This document shows, one piece after another, positions 41,421-48,730 of a stretch of DNA of 64,000 bases. The translations under genes and the position numbers were made by a program. Source of the DNA: UM-FILTER-47-13 sp964445195. GTDB lineage: Bacteria > Pseudomonadota > Alphaproteobacteria > Micavibrionales > Micavibrionaceae. The notes below the pieces were generated by a model. That model was given only the letters and a program-made list of their open reading frames with translations. It had not been told where the DNA came from and searched no databases. Position 1 is the stretch's first letter. Every line of letters starts with the position of its first letter. The stretch is taken from NCBI GenBank assembly GCA_964445195.1, contig CAYUKA010000005.1:1-64000 (forward strand). Reading direction: 5' to 3'.

Positions 41421-42536
41421 ATGAAGACGCTCTATAAACTTGCCCGGCCCTTGCTGTTTCGCCTCGACCCGGAAGCGGCACACAATCTGACGATCAAGGC
41501 CCTGAAAACCGGCCTGATTCCCCACCGCTCTACGACAGGCAATAAAGCGCTGCAGGTCACGCTCTGGAATCGCCATTTTCCCGGACCGGTCGGCATCGCA
41601 GCAGGCTTCGACAAGAACGCCGAAGTGATTGCCCCGCTGCTGCGGCTGGGCTGTGGTTTTGTCGAGGTTGGTACGGTCACGCCGCAGCCGCAGGCCGGCA
41701 ACCCGCGCCCGCGCATTTTTCGCGCACCGGACAATGAAGCCGTCATCAACCGCATGGGCTTTCCCAATCGCGGGCTGGCTGTGTTTCGGCGCAATCTGGA
41801 GATTTTCAGGGCGAGCAATAAACAACCGGACGGTCTGATCGGGCTGAATATCGGCATGAACAAGGATCAGAGCGACCCGGCGCAGGATTATACCATGCTG
41901 GTGCGCGAGCTGGCGCCGCTGGCCGACTACCTGACCGTCAATATCTCTTCGCCCAACACACCCGGCCTGCGCGACCTGCAAACACCGGAACATCTCGCGC
42001 CACTGCTGGATGCAATCATGGCCGCCCGCAACGAAACATGCCAGAAAGACCCGCCGCCGCTGCTGGTCAAGCTGGCCCCTGACCTTGATGACCGGCAGAA
42101 AGAGGACATCGCGAAAACGGTTATGGCCTGCGGCATTGACGGGCTGATCCTGACCAACACGACGCTGGACCGACCCACGCAACTTGCGCCGGGCTTTGCC
42201 GGCGAAAAAGGCGGACTTAGCGGCGCGCCGCTGCGTGACAAGGCAACACAGACCATCCGCGATTTTTATGCCCTGACCGGCGAACGGCTGCCGCTGATCG
42301 GCGTCGGCGGCATTTCCAGCGGCGCGGATGCGTATGAGAAAATAAAAGCGGGGGCAAGTCTGGTTCAGCTTTACTCGGCACTGGTCTTTAAAGGCCCGGA
42401 TGTGGTACACAGTATCAATATGGAATTAAAATCACTGCTGCAGCGTGACAGGTTCAGCCATATCAGCGAAGCCGTCGGGGCAGAGACAGGGACACAGGAC
42501 CGGCATGATACGCGACACACTGGGGCCGTTCGGTAA
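41421..42536 (+). CDS. pyrD: Dihydroorotate dehydrogenase (quinone), class 2
   Basis: Fourth step of pyrimidine synthesis; an FMN enzyme that passes electrons to membrane quinones. The 371-residue protein has the class 2 N-terminal membrane-associating helix (MKTLYKLARPLLFRLDPEAA), the GIAAGFDKNAEVIAPLL block, the catalytic serine loop VNISSPNTPGLRDL, and the FMN-phosphate site GVGGISSGADAYEKIKAGAS. The C-terminus (after residue 350) is variable and runs 32 bases into the next gene. A typical family member. Confidence 0.95.
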   Translation: MKTLYKLARPLLFRLDPEAAHNLTIKALKTGLIPHRSTTGNKALQVTLWNRHFPGPVGIAAGFDKNAEVIAPLLRLGCGFVEVGTVTPQPQAGNPRPRIFRAPDNEAVINRMGFPNRGLAVFRRNLEIFRASNKQPDGLIGLNIGMNKDQSDPAQDYTMLVRELAPLADYLTVNISSPNTPGLRDLQTPEHLAPLLDAIMAARNETCQKDPPPLLVKLAPDLDDRQKEDIAKTVMACGIDGLILTNTTLDRPTQLAPGFAGEKGGLSGAPLRDKATQTIRDFYALTGERLPLIGVGGISSGADAYEKIKAGASLVQLYSALVFKGPDVVHSINMELKSLLQRDRFSHISEAVGAETGTQDRHDTRHTGAVR

Positions 42537-43938
42537 AAAGGTCAGGCGCTTTTTTGAAAAAGCGCCGCCACAGACATCGATCAACCGGGGCAATATCAAA
42601 GGCCGCGGCTTCCATATTTACAAATCGCCCGCCAGTCCGGACAGCGCCGAAAAGGAATTCAAATTTTACAGCCTGATTGGCGGCGCACTGGCCGTTGGCG
42701 GCGCGGCGATCCTGTTGTTAGCGGTCGCGCAGACGGCGACACCGGCCTTCTCCGTCATGGTCACAGTTATGGCCGTATTATGCGGCCTGATCATTTATGA
42801 CATTCTGAGCCGCCGGGTCTGGGAAACCCGTTTGCGCCGCCGCGTTGAGGAACTCGTCACCAATCACGACCGGCTGGTGCGCGAGGTCGCCCGCAACCGC
42901 AGCGATATCGCCATTCTGAAGGAAGGGCTGGGCGATATGGCGCTCAGCGTCGAAGCGCAGGGCCGAAAGATGGTACCGTCCCTGTCCGCCGAAGCGAAAA
43001 TGATCGAAACCATCGTCAGCCAGCTCGGTGCGCTGGGCGACCGCCCGCGCCCGGAGGTCGAGACGCGCTACGATCAGGATGTGCTGCAACTGGAAATGAC
43101 CCCGCCCCCGGCCCGCCCGGCACCAATCAGCGACCTTGACGGGGCGCTGGCGCCCGATTTTAGTCAGTACAGCGATACGGTCGTCGCCGAGCTGGTCGAT
43201 CACGCCATACGCAACGACAAGTTCGATATTTTCATCCAGCCGGTTGTCAGCCTGCCGCAGCGTAAAACCCGGATGCTGGAAGTCTTCGCCCGTATTCGTG
43301 CCGGTGGCGGCGTTTACCTGCCGGCGGCGCGCTATCTTGACCTCGCTGAAAAACAGCAACTGGTTCCGGCCATTGATAACCTGCTATTACTGCGTTGCCT
43401 GCAAATGCTCCGCGCGCGGCGGGAAACGGGAGAACGCGGCCTCGCTTATGTCCTCAATATCTCCGGCAGGTCACTGAATGACCGCGGCTTCATGAACGAC
43501 CTTGTCGCCTTCCTGACCCAGAACCACAAAATGGCCACGCGGCTGATTTTCGAATTGCCGCAGCAGGAGCTGCTCACACAGGCAGACACCCTTGCGCCCG
43601 TGCTGGATGGCTTATCAAAGCTTGGGTGCCGCTTTTCAATGGACCGCGTGCGCAATCGCATGATTGATATCAACGGCCTGAAACGATGCCACATCCGGTT
43701 TATCAAACTGGATGCGCAGTGGATATTGGCTGAAGGTGGCAGCAAAACAGGATTCTCACGCGTCGCCCGGCTGAAGAAGCAACTCGACGCCGCGGGCATC
43801 GACCTGATTATTGAGCGGATTGAAACTGAACAGGCCTTGCGCGAACTGCTCGATTTCAATATTGATTACGGGCAAGGTTATTTATTCGGCAAGCCCGATC
43901 ACCACGCGGCCTATCGCGAGACACAAACCGCTGCCTGA
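42505..43938 (+). CDS. TipF-like protein with degenerate EAL domain
   Basis: A 477-residue protein: basic N-terminus, two membrane helices (residues about 54-73 and 78-98), a coiled coil (about 100-165), a Pro-rich linker, and a C-terminal EAL-type domain (about 228-470). Catalytic motifs are degraded: EVFARI stands where EALLR is expected, MDRV replaces the DDFG motif, and the lysine and glutamate metal ligands are not all in place, while structural signatures (NISGRSLNDRGFM, FELPQQEL, DYGQGYLFGKP) remain. This architecture matches Caulobacter TipF, a c-di-GMP-binding protein that positions the flagellum. It should bind rather than cleave c-di-GMP. The ATG at 42505 has AGGA upstream and overlaps pyrD. 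Confidence 0.8.
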   Translation: MIRDTLGPFGKKVRRFFEKAPPQTSINRGNIKGRGFHIYKSPASPDSAEKEFKFYSLIGGALAVGGAAILLLAVAQTATPAFSVMVTVMAVLCGLIIYDILSRRVWETRLRRRVEELVTNHDRLVREVARNRSDIAILKEGLGDMALSVEAQGRKMVPSLSAEAKMIETIVSQLGALGDRPRPEVETRYDQDVLQLEMTPPPARPAPISDLDGALAPDFSQYSDTVVAELVDHAIRNDKFDIFIQPVVSLPQRKTRMLEVFARIRAGGGVYLPAARYLDLAEKQQLVPAIDNLLLLRCLQMLRARRETGERGLAYVLNISGRSLNDRGFMNDLVAFLTQNHKMATRLIFELPQQELLTQADTLAPVLDGLSKLGCRFSMDRVRNRMIDINGLKRCHIRFIKLDAQWILAEGGSKTGFSRVARLKKQLDAAGIDLIIERIETEQALRELLDFNIDYGQGYLFGKPDHHAAYRETQTAA

Positions 43939-43954
43939 AACGCATACAGATCCT

Positions 43955-44842
43955 ATGACAACACAGCCGCTTATGACCGCCACACCCGATTTCGAACTGC
44001 TGGACGGCCTCTCTGCCACAGCCAGCCGCTATGAAGCTTTTATCATCGACATCTGGGGCGTCCTGCATGACGGTGTCAAGCCGTTCCCCGGCACTGTCGG
44101 CTGCCTGGAAGAGCTGAAAGCGGCAGGCAACCATGTGTGCCTTCTCTCCAACACGCCGAATCACGGCACCGATATCGCCGGACGGCTGGAAAAGATGGGC
44201 ATTGCCCCTGACCTGTATAACGGGATCGTCACCGCCGGTGATTCAGCCAACGCGCATCTGCATGATTTCGCCGGCCAGCGCTGCTGGTACGCCGGCAATC
44301 ATTACGGCGCGCCGCTGGTGCAGGATGTAGCGGTCGAGATCGTTGACGGACCGGAGACTGCCGAGCTGATGGTCAATGATCTGTACGGCCTTGATGAGGC
44401 CGAACTGCGCGCGGTCACGCCGCTGCTGCAACAGGCTGCGGATAAGAATTTACCGATGATTTGCGGCAATCCGGACATGGTCGTGAATATCGGCGGCACG
44501 CTGAACGACTGCCCCGGCACCTACGCCAAACTGTATGAAGAGATGGGCGGCACGGTGATTTACCACGGCAAGCCGCATCTGCCGGTTTATGAGCGGGCCT
44601 GGAGCGTGCTCGGCCGACCGGACAAAACAAAGATTCTTGCTGTCGGCGACTCGTTCCATACCGACATCCAGGGCGCGAATGCGTTCGGCATCGACAGCGC
44701 CTTTCACCTGGTCGGCATTCACTGGGAAGAGGTCGCGCTTGACCATGCCCCGGACGAAGCCGATTTTGATAAAGTCATGACGATGATTTCACGGCAGGAC
44801 CACCGGCCGACATACGCGCTCAAGGCGTTTCGGTGGGGATAG
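43955..44842 (+). CDS. HAD-superfamily class IIA hydrolase
   Basis: A 295-residue phosphatase-like protein. The nucleophile motif reads IIDIWGVLHDG (DxWGV), and the C-terminal metal-binding motif reads AVGDSFHTDIQGANAFG; the cap region lies between (residues about 75-200), as in NagD-type class IIA enzymes. It fits the alphaproteobacterial subgroup described as 'HAD hydrolase, family IIA' (TIGR01459). Its substrate is unknown; related enzymes act on small phosphorylated sugars or nucleotides. Start at 43955; an upstream in-frame extension overlaps the TipF-like gene and is unlikely. Confidence 0.85.
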   Translation: MTTQPLMTATPDFELLDGLSATASRYEAFIIDIWGVLHDGVKPFPGTVGCLEELKAAGNHVCLLSNTPNHGTDIAGRLEKMGIAPDLYNGIVTAGDSANAHLHDFAGQRCWYAGNHYGAPLVQDVAVEIVDGPETAELMVNDLYGLDEAELRAVTPLLQQAADKNLPMICGNPDMVVNIGGTLNDCPGTYAKLYEEMGGTVIYHGKPHLPVYERAWSVLGRPDKTKILAVGDSFHTDIQGANAFGIDSAFHLVGIHWEEVALDHAPDEADFDKVMTMISRQDHRPTYALKAFRWG

Positions 44843-44843
44843 C

Positions 44844-44960
44844 CCCCTCACCCGGCTCGCGCTAGGCTCGTTCCTCACCAACCGCTCTCATCCCTCTCCC
44901 TCAAGGGAGAGGGATATGTTGAGCTTGGCCCGCAGGGCTTAGCGAAACTTGGGTGAGGGG
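44844..44960. repeat. 117-bp palindromic intergenic element
   Basis: Outer inverted arms CCCCTCACCC (44844-44853) and GGGTGAGGGG (44951-44960). Inside is a second hairpin, TCCCTCTCCCT at 44891-44901 with its complement at 44904-44914. This type ('ccctcaccc...ctccctcaagggagag') is a common dispersed repeat of Proteobacteria. Non-coding, after the HAD gene. Confidence 0.75.
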
Positions 44961-45042
44961 GAAGAACCCCTGTCAAAAATTGAATGGACAGTTTCCCACG
45001 TATCCTTAAGATGAACGCATAGACATTCAACAGGGTATATCC

Positions 45043-46836
45043 ATGCGTTCTCTTATCCTCTTTCTTACTTTCTTTTTGTTCACCGTCCCCGCCCTTGCGC
45101 AAACGCCGCAACATGGCATTGCCATGCACGGCGCGCCGAAATACGGCCCGGATTTCACCCATTTCGACTATGTGAACCCGGACGCGCCGAAAGGCGGTAC
45201 GCTGCGCATGTCGGCGCCGGAAACGTTCGATACGCTCAACGGCTTTATTCCCAAGGGGGTCGCCGCCACCGGCACAGGGCTGATTTACGACTCGCTGATG
45301 GTCAAATCGCAGGACGAGCCGTTTTCGATGTACGGGCTGCTGGCCGAAACGATTGAGACACCGGAAGACCGCAGCTGGGTGATTTTCACATTGCGGGACG
45401 AAGCACGCTGGCATGACGGTCGGCCGGTCACCGCCCATGACGTTGTCTGGACCTTTGAAACCCTGACCACCAAGGCACGGCCCTTTTACCGGGCCTATTA
45501 CGCCAATGTTTCAAAAGTCGAGGCGCTGGACGACAGCCGCGTGCGCTTCACTTTCGATATGGCCGGTAACCGCGAACTGCCGATGATTATCGGCGAGATG
45601 CCAATCCTGCCGAAACATTACTGGACAGCCGAAGGCCGTAACTTTGAAGAAACGACGCTCGACCCGCCACTGGGCAGCGGACCGTATAAAATCGGGGCGG
45701 TCGTGCCGGGCCGGTCGCTTGAGTATGTGCGCGTGGCCGACTGGTGGGGCGCCGACCTGCCGGTTAATCAAGGCCGCTATAATTTCGACCGCGTCACTTA
45801 TGATTATTACCGTGACCAGAATGTGTCGCTGGAAGCGCTGTTCGCCGATGAATATGATTTCCGCCAGGAATATACCGCCAAGCTGTGGGCCACCGCCTAT
45901 GATGCGCCGCCGGTGCAGGACGGCCGCCTGATCCAGAAGAAAATAGACAACGCGCTGCCGCAGGGCATGCAGGGCTTCGTCTTCAACCTGCGCCGGCCCC
46001 TATTCCAGGATCTGGCCGTGCGCCAGGCGATCAATTACGCTTTTGACTTTGAATGGTCGAACAAGCAGTTCGCCTTCGATGCCTATGTCCGCACCGACAG
46101 CTATTTCGAGAATTCGGAAATGGAAGCCACCGGCCTGCCGCAGGGGCGAGAACTGGAAATTCTTGAACAGTTCCGCGATCAGTTACCGGAACGCGTTTTT
46201 AGCGAGGAGTTCGTCATCCCTCAAAGCGATGCCAGCGGCAATAACCGCGCCAACCTGCGCACAGCCCAGCAAATCCTGCGCGATGCCGGCTACGTCAAGG
46301 GTGAGGACGACGTTCTGGTCCATCCCGAAACCGGTGTGCGGCTGGAGTTTGAACTGCTGGTCGCCAACACCAACGCGGCGTTTGAGCGCTGGTTCGGCCC
46401 TTGGAAACAGGCCATGGAACGGCTTGGCATCAAGGCCGGGATCCGCATTGTCGACGCCAGCCAGTATATCAACCGTGTCATGGCCTTCGATTACGACATG
46501 ATCGTTACGACCTGGGCGCAGTCAAGCTCGCCCGGCAACGAACAGCGCGAGTATTGGGGCAGCGAGAAGGCCGACCTTAACGGCTCGCGTAACTATATCG
46601 GCCTCAAAGACCCGGTCGTCGACGCGCTGGTCGACCTGATCGTCAGCGCCCCGACCCGCGAGGAACTGGTCGTGCGGGCCCGCGCTCTTGACCGCGTGCT
46701 GAAGGCCGGCTGGTACGTCGTGCCGAACTGGCACCTTGCCGCCTGGCGCATCGCCTACTGGGACCGGTTCGGCCAGCCCGAAACCCAGGCGCCCTATGCC
46801 CTCGGCGTCATCGACACCTGGTGGGCAAAAGAATAA
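45043..46836 (+). CDS. yejA: Peptide ABC transporter substrate-binding protein, YejA type
   Basis: Periplasmic receptor for oligopeptides (in enterobacteria, Yej imports peptides and microcin C). The 597-residue protein has a signal peptide (MRSLILFLTFFLFTVPALAQ) and the family start HGIAMHGAPKYGPDFTHFDY, followed by SBP_bac_5 blocks (WVIFTLRDEARWHDGRPVTA and LPQGMQGFVFNLRRPLFQDL). Its permeases YejB and YejE are encoded at 51671 and 56394, not adjacent; no ATPase YejF is in the window. Ribosome site AGGGT precedes the ATG. Confidence 0.9.
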   Translation: MRSLILFLTFFLFTVPALAQTPQHGIAMHGAPKYGPDFTHFDYVNPDAPKGGTLRMSAPETFDTLNGFIPKGVAATGTGLIYDSLMVKSQDEPFSMYGLLAETIETPEDRSWVIFTLRDEARWHDGRPVTAHDVVWTFETLTTKARPFYRAYYANVSKVEALDDSRVRFTFDMAGNRELPMIIGEMPILPKHYWTAEGRNFEETTLDPPLGSGPYKIGAVVPGRSLEYVRVADWWGADLPVNQGRYNFDRVTYDYYRDQNVSLEALFADEYDFRQEYTAKLWATAYDAPPVQDGRLIQKKIDNALPQGMQGFVFNLRRPLFQDLAVRQAINYAFDFEWSNKQFAFDAYVRTDSYFENSEMEATGLPQGRELEILEQFRDQLPERVFSEEFVIPQSDASGNNRANLRTAQQILRDAGYVKGEDDVLVHPETGVRLEFELLVANTNAAFERWFGPWKQAMERLGIKAGIRIVDASQYINRVMAFDYDMIVTTWAQSSSPGNEQREYWGSEKADLNGSRNYIGLKDPVVDALVDLIVSAPTREELVVRARALDRVLKAGWYVVPNWHLAAWRIAYWDRFGQPETQAPYALGVIDTWWAKE

Positions 46837-46852
46837 ACGGGACAAAGTGCAC

Positions 46853-47227
46853 ATGATCGGCCCGCATGAAGGCAAAGAGCTTGAATTGATGCTGTCCGGC
46901 AAAAAGCCGATGGCTGCATTTGGTGATGTCATTCCTGAGAACGGCGTTATTCCCGAAGAGATCATCCCGGAAAAGGCCTTCGCGCCTTATGTTCAAAATG
47001 GTGATTTTTACTATCTCAAATCAGAAGTAACGGATACCGATAACGATATAATTCGTTATGTTTGTTTTACTCTGCCCGGCGAGGAATGGCGCGCAAAGGC
47101 ATATATATGGCTGCGTACGAGCATACATCACAGAGTGATTCCGTGCGACCGAGCATGTGATATCATGATTGGTCGTTTGCTCGGGTACAATGAAAAAGAT
47201 ATAGCGGAATTTATTAGCCGATCTTAG
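46853..47227 (+). CDS. Hypothetical protein
   Basis: A 124-residue protein with no recognised motif. It contains an acidic N-terminus and a beta-rich centre (NGDFYYLKSEVTDTDNDIIR, then YVCFTLPGEEWRAKAYIWLR), with a C-terminal helix (LLGYNEKDIAEFISRS). Two cysteines are present. The ATG at 46853 lies 16 bases after yejA. Its stop codon TAG is inside the left terminal repeat of the MITE-like element, so the C-terminus may have been shortened or extended by that insertion. More AT rich than the neighbouring genes. Confidence 0.6.
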   Translation: MIGPHEGKELELMLSGKKPMAAFGDVIPENGVIPEEIIPEKAFAPYVQNGDFYYLKSEVTDTDNDIIRYVCFTLPGEEWRAKAYIWLRTSIHHRVIPCDRACDIMIGRLLGYNEKDIAEFISRS

Positions 47228-47502
47228 GCTCAGGCCCTCTAAATTTAGTAAGTTCTGCGCGTGTCAAATTTTATGCAGATGTTTGTCCAAACCTCGCAGG
47301 GCATAGCCGTAGCTACGTTCAAGAGGTTTGGGCAAACAGATGCCGAAATTTGCCGCGTCCGCTACCGGGTTAATCATGAATCGCATATCTGCGGCGTCAA
47401 ACAAGCTCACCATAGCTACGGCTATGCCAGCACTTGTTTTCCTTGCCTCTATACGATTCATGATTAACAGCACTTTACTAAATTTATAGGGCCTGAGCCT
47501 AA
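47224..47502. mobile_element. 279-bp MITE-like element with nested hairpins
   Basis: Terminal inverted repeats of 28 bp (47224-47251, starting TTAGGCTCAGGCCC, and 47475-47502, ending GGGCCTGAGCCTAA) with two or three mismatches. Inside are further inverted pairs: GTTAATCATGAATCG (near 47371) with its complement near 47456; GCATAGCCGTAGCTA (47301) with its complement near 47416; and TGTTTGTCCAAACCTC (47280-47295) with GAGGTTTGGGCAAACA (47323-47338). There is no coding frame of note. The structure is that of a non-autonomous mobile element. It abuts the stop codons of both neighbouring genes. A related end is found at 35861. Confidence 0.8.
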
Positions 47503-47856
47503 TTACTTTTTCACGTCGCATTGAGGACATAAATCCCCTTTTGAACCGCCATGGGGCGCACCGCATTCCGGACATCTCTGGATAGGGCTTTTTCCGACAG
47601 GAATGAGCCGCATATTCTGCCGTTGATTTATGGTGTCAATAGTTTCGCCATCAGGATTGATAACACCGTCGACGACTAAATGATTATCCATTTGGAACTT
47701 GCGAATTGCAGAGAACATTTGTTTATCTGCATATGGTGTTAAACCATAACTAGGAATTTCGTAGTAACCCAACTCATAGAGAGCATTTTTGATTTCCAAA
47801 ACGTCATTTGGGTTACTCTGACTATCTCTGGATAGTCTTGTTTTGATGCTAGACAT
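47503..47856 (-). CDS. Peptidoglycan-binding-like domain protein with zinc ribbon
   Basis: A 117-residue protein without signal peptide. Residues about 15-75 resemble the PG_binding_1 fold (NDVLEIKNALYELGYYEIPS, then ADKQMFSAIRKFQMDNHLVV and DGVINPDGETIDTINQR). The C-terminus has two CxxC motifs (CPECG and CPQC, spaced 14 residues) that should bind zinc. A cytoplasmic zinc ribbon next to a wall-binding fold is an unusual mix, so the first domain may have another role. A strong ribosome site (AAAGGAGAC) and a TTGACA promoter precede it. The stop codon directly abuts the MITE-like element. Confidence 0.75.
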   Translation of the reverse strand: MSSIKTRLSRDSQSNPNDVLEIKNALYELGYYEIPSYGLTPYADKQMFSAIRKFQMDNHLVVDGVINPDGETIDTINQRQNMRLIPVGKSPIQRCPECGAPHGGSKGDLCPQCDVKK

Positions 47857-47880
47857 ATGGGTCTCCTTTATTTAAAATAT

Positions 47881-47909
47881 AGGATATTATTCCTATCAAT
47901 GCTTGTCAA
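47881..47909 (-). promoter_or_regulatory. Promoter overlapped by a palindrome
   Basis: Minus-strand TTGACA (47904-47909), 17-base spacer and TATCCT (47881-47886). The -10 box is one arm of the palindrome ATAGGATATTATTCCTAT (47879-47896), so a repressor binding here would block transcription of the zinc-ribbon gene. Confidence 0.5.
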
Positions 47910-47923
47910 CTTTTTTGTAGTTC

Positions 47924-48730
47924 ATGAAAACCGCGATTATCATTCCCGCCCGATACGGCTCGACGCGTTTTCCCGGCAAACCGCTGGCCAAAATCGCCGG
48001 CGTGCCGATGCTCCAGCGTGTTTATGAGATCGGCCGGAAAGCGGCGGCGCAGTACGAAAACAGTCATGTTATCGTCGCGACCGAAGACCGGCGCATTGCC
48101 GATTTTTGCGAGAGCATTGACGCGCCCTGCGTCATGACATCGGAAACATGCGCCACCGGTTCGGACCGCACACTGGAAGCGGCGCACAAAGCCTGCCCGG
48201 ACGCGCAGTTTATTTTCAGCCTGCAGGGCGACGCCCCGTTCACCCCGCCGGATGCGGTTGACAGGATGATCGGCGCTCTACAGAAGAATCCGGACACTGA
48301 AGTCATCACACCGGTCATCCGGCTGCGCTGGGCGGAGCTGGATGCCTTGCGCGCGGCCAAACAGACGACGCCGTTCAGCGGCACAACGGCAGCGATCGAC
48401 CCGAACGGCCGCGCTCTATGGTTTTCAAAAGCCATCCTGCCCGCCATGCGCAAAGAGGCAAGCCTGCGTGAGAGCGATGAATTTTCGCCGGTCTACCAGC
48501 ATCTCGGCCTATACGGCTACCGCCGCGATATCCTTGAGCGTTTCGTCGCCCTGCCGCAAAGTCCCTATGAGATACTGGAAGGGCTGGAGCAGCTGCGCCT
48601 GCTTGAAAACGGCATTCACATCGACACAGTCACGCTGGACGTCAAAGCCGGACTGGCGCAGGCGGGGATCGACTCGCCCGAAGACATCGCCCGGGCCGAG
48701 CGGATTCTGGCGGAGCACGGCAATGAATGA
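47924..48730 (+). CDS. kdsB: 3-deoxy-manno-octulosonate cytidylyltransferase
   Basis: Activates Kdo with CTP for lipopolysaccharide inner-core synthesis. The 268-residue protein has the nucleotide-binding start MKTAIIIPARYGSTRFPGKP, the VIVATEDRRIADFC block, TGSDRTLEA, and LQGDAPFTPPDAVDRMI with the active-site aspartate. It ends eight bases into the next gene. It shows that the organism has Kdo-based LPS. Confidence 0.94.
   Translation: MKTAIIIPARYGSTRFPGKPLAKIAGVPMLQRVYEIGRKAAAQYENSHVIVATEDRRIADFCESIDAPCVMTSETCATGSDRTLEAAHKACPDAQFIFSLQGDAPFTPPDAVDRMIGALQKNPDTEVITPVIRLRWAELDALRAAKQTTPFSGTTAAIDPNGRALWFSKAILPAMRKEASLRESDEFSPVYQHLGLYGYRRDILERFVALPQSPYEILEGLEQLRLLENGIHIDTVTLDVKAGLAQAGIDSPEDIARAERILAEHGNE

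Noticed and set aside
41334..42410. 358-residue minus-strand frame opposite pyrD
   Set aside because: pyrD is unambiguous; the opposite frame has no recognisable domain and antisense-type composition.
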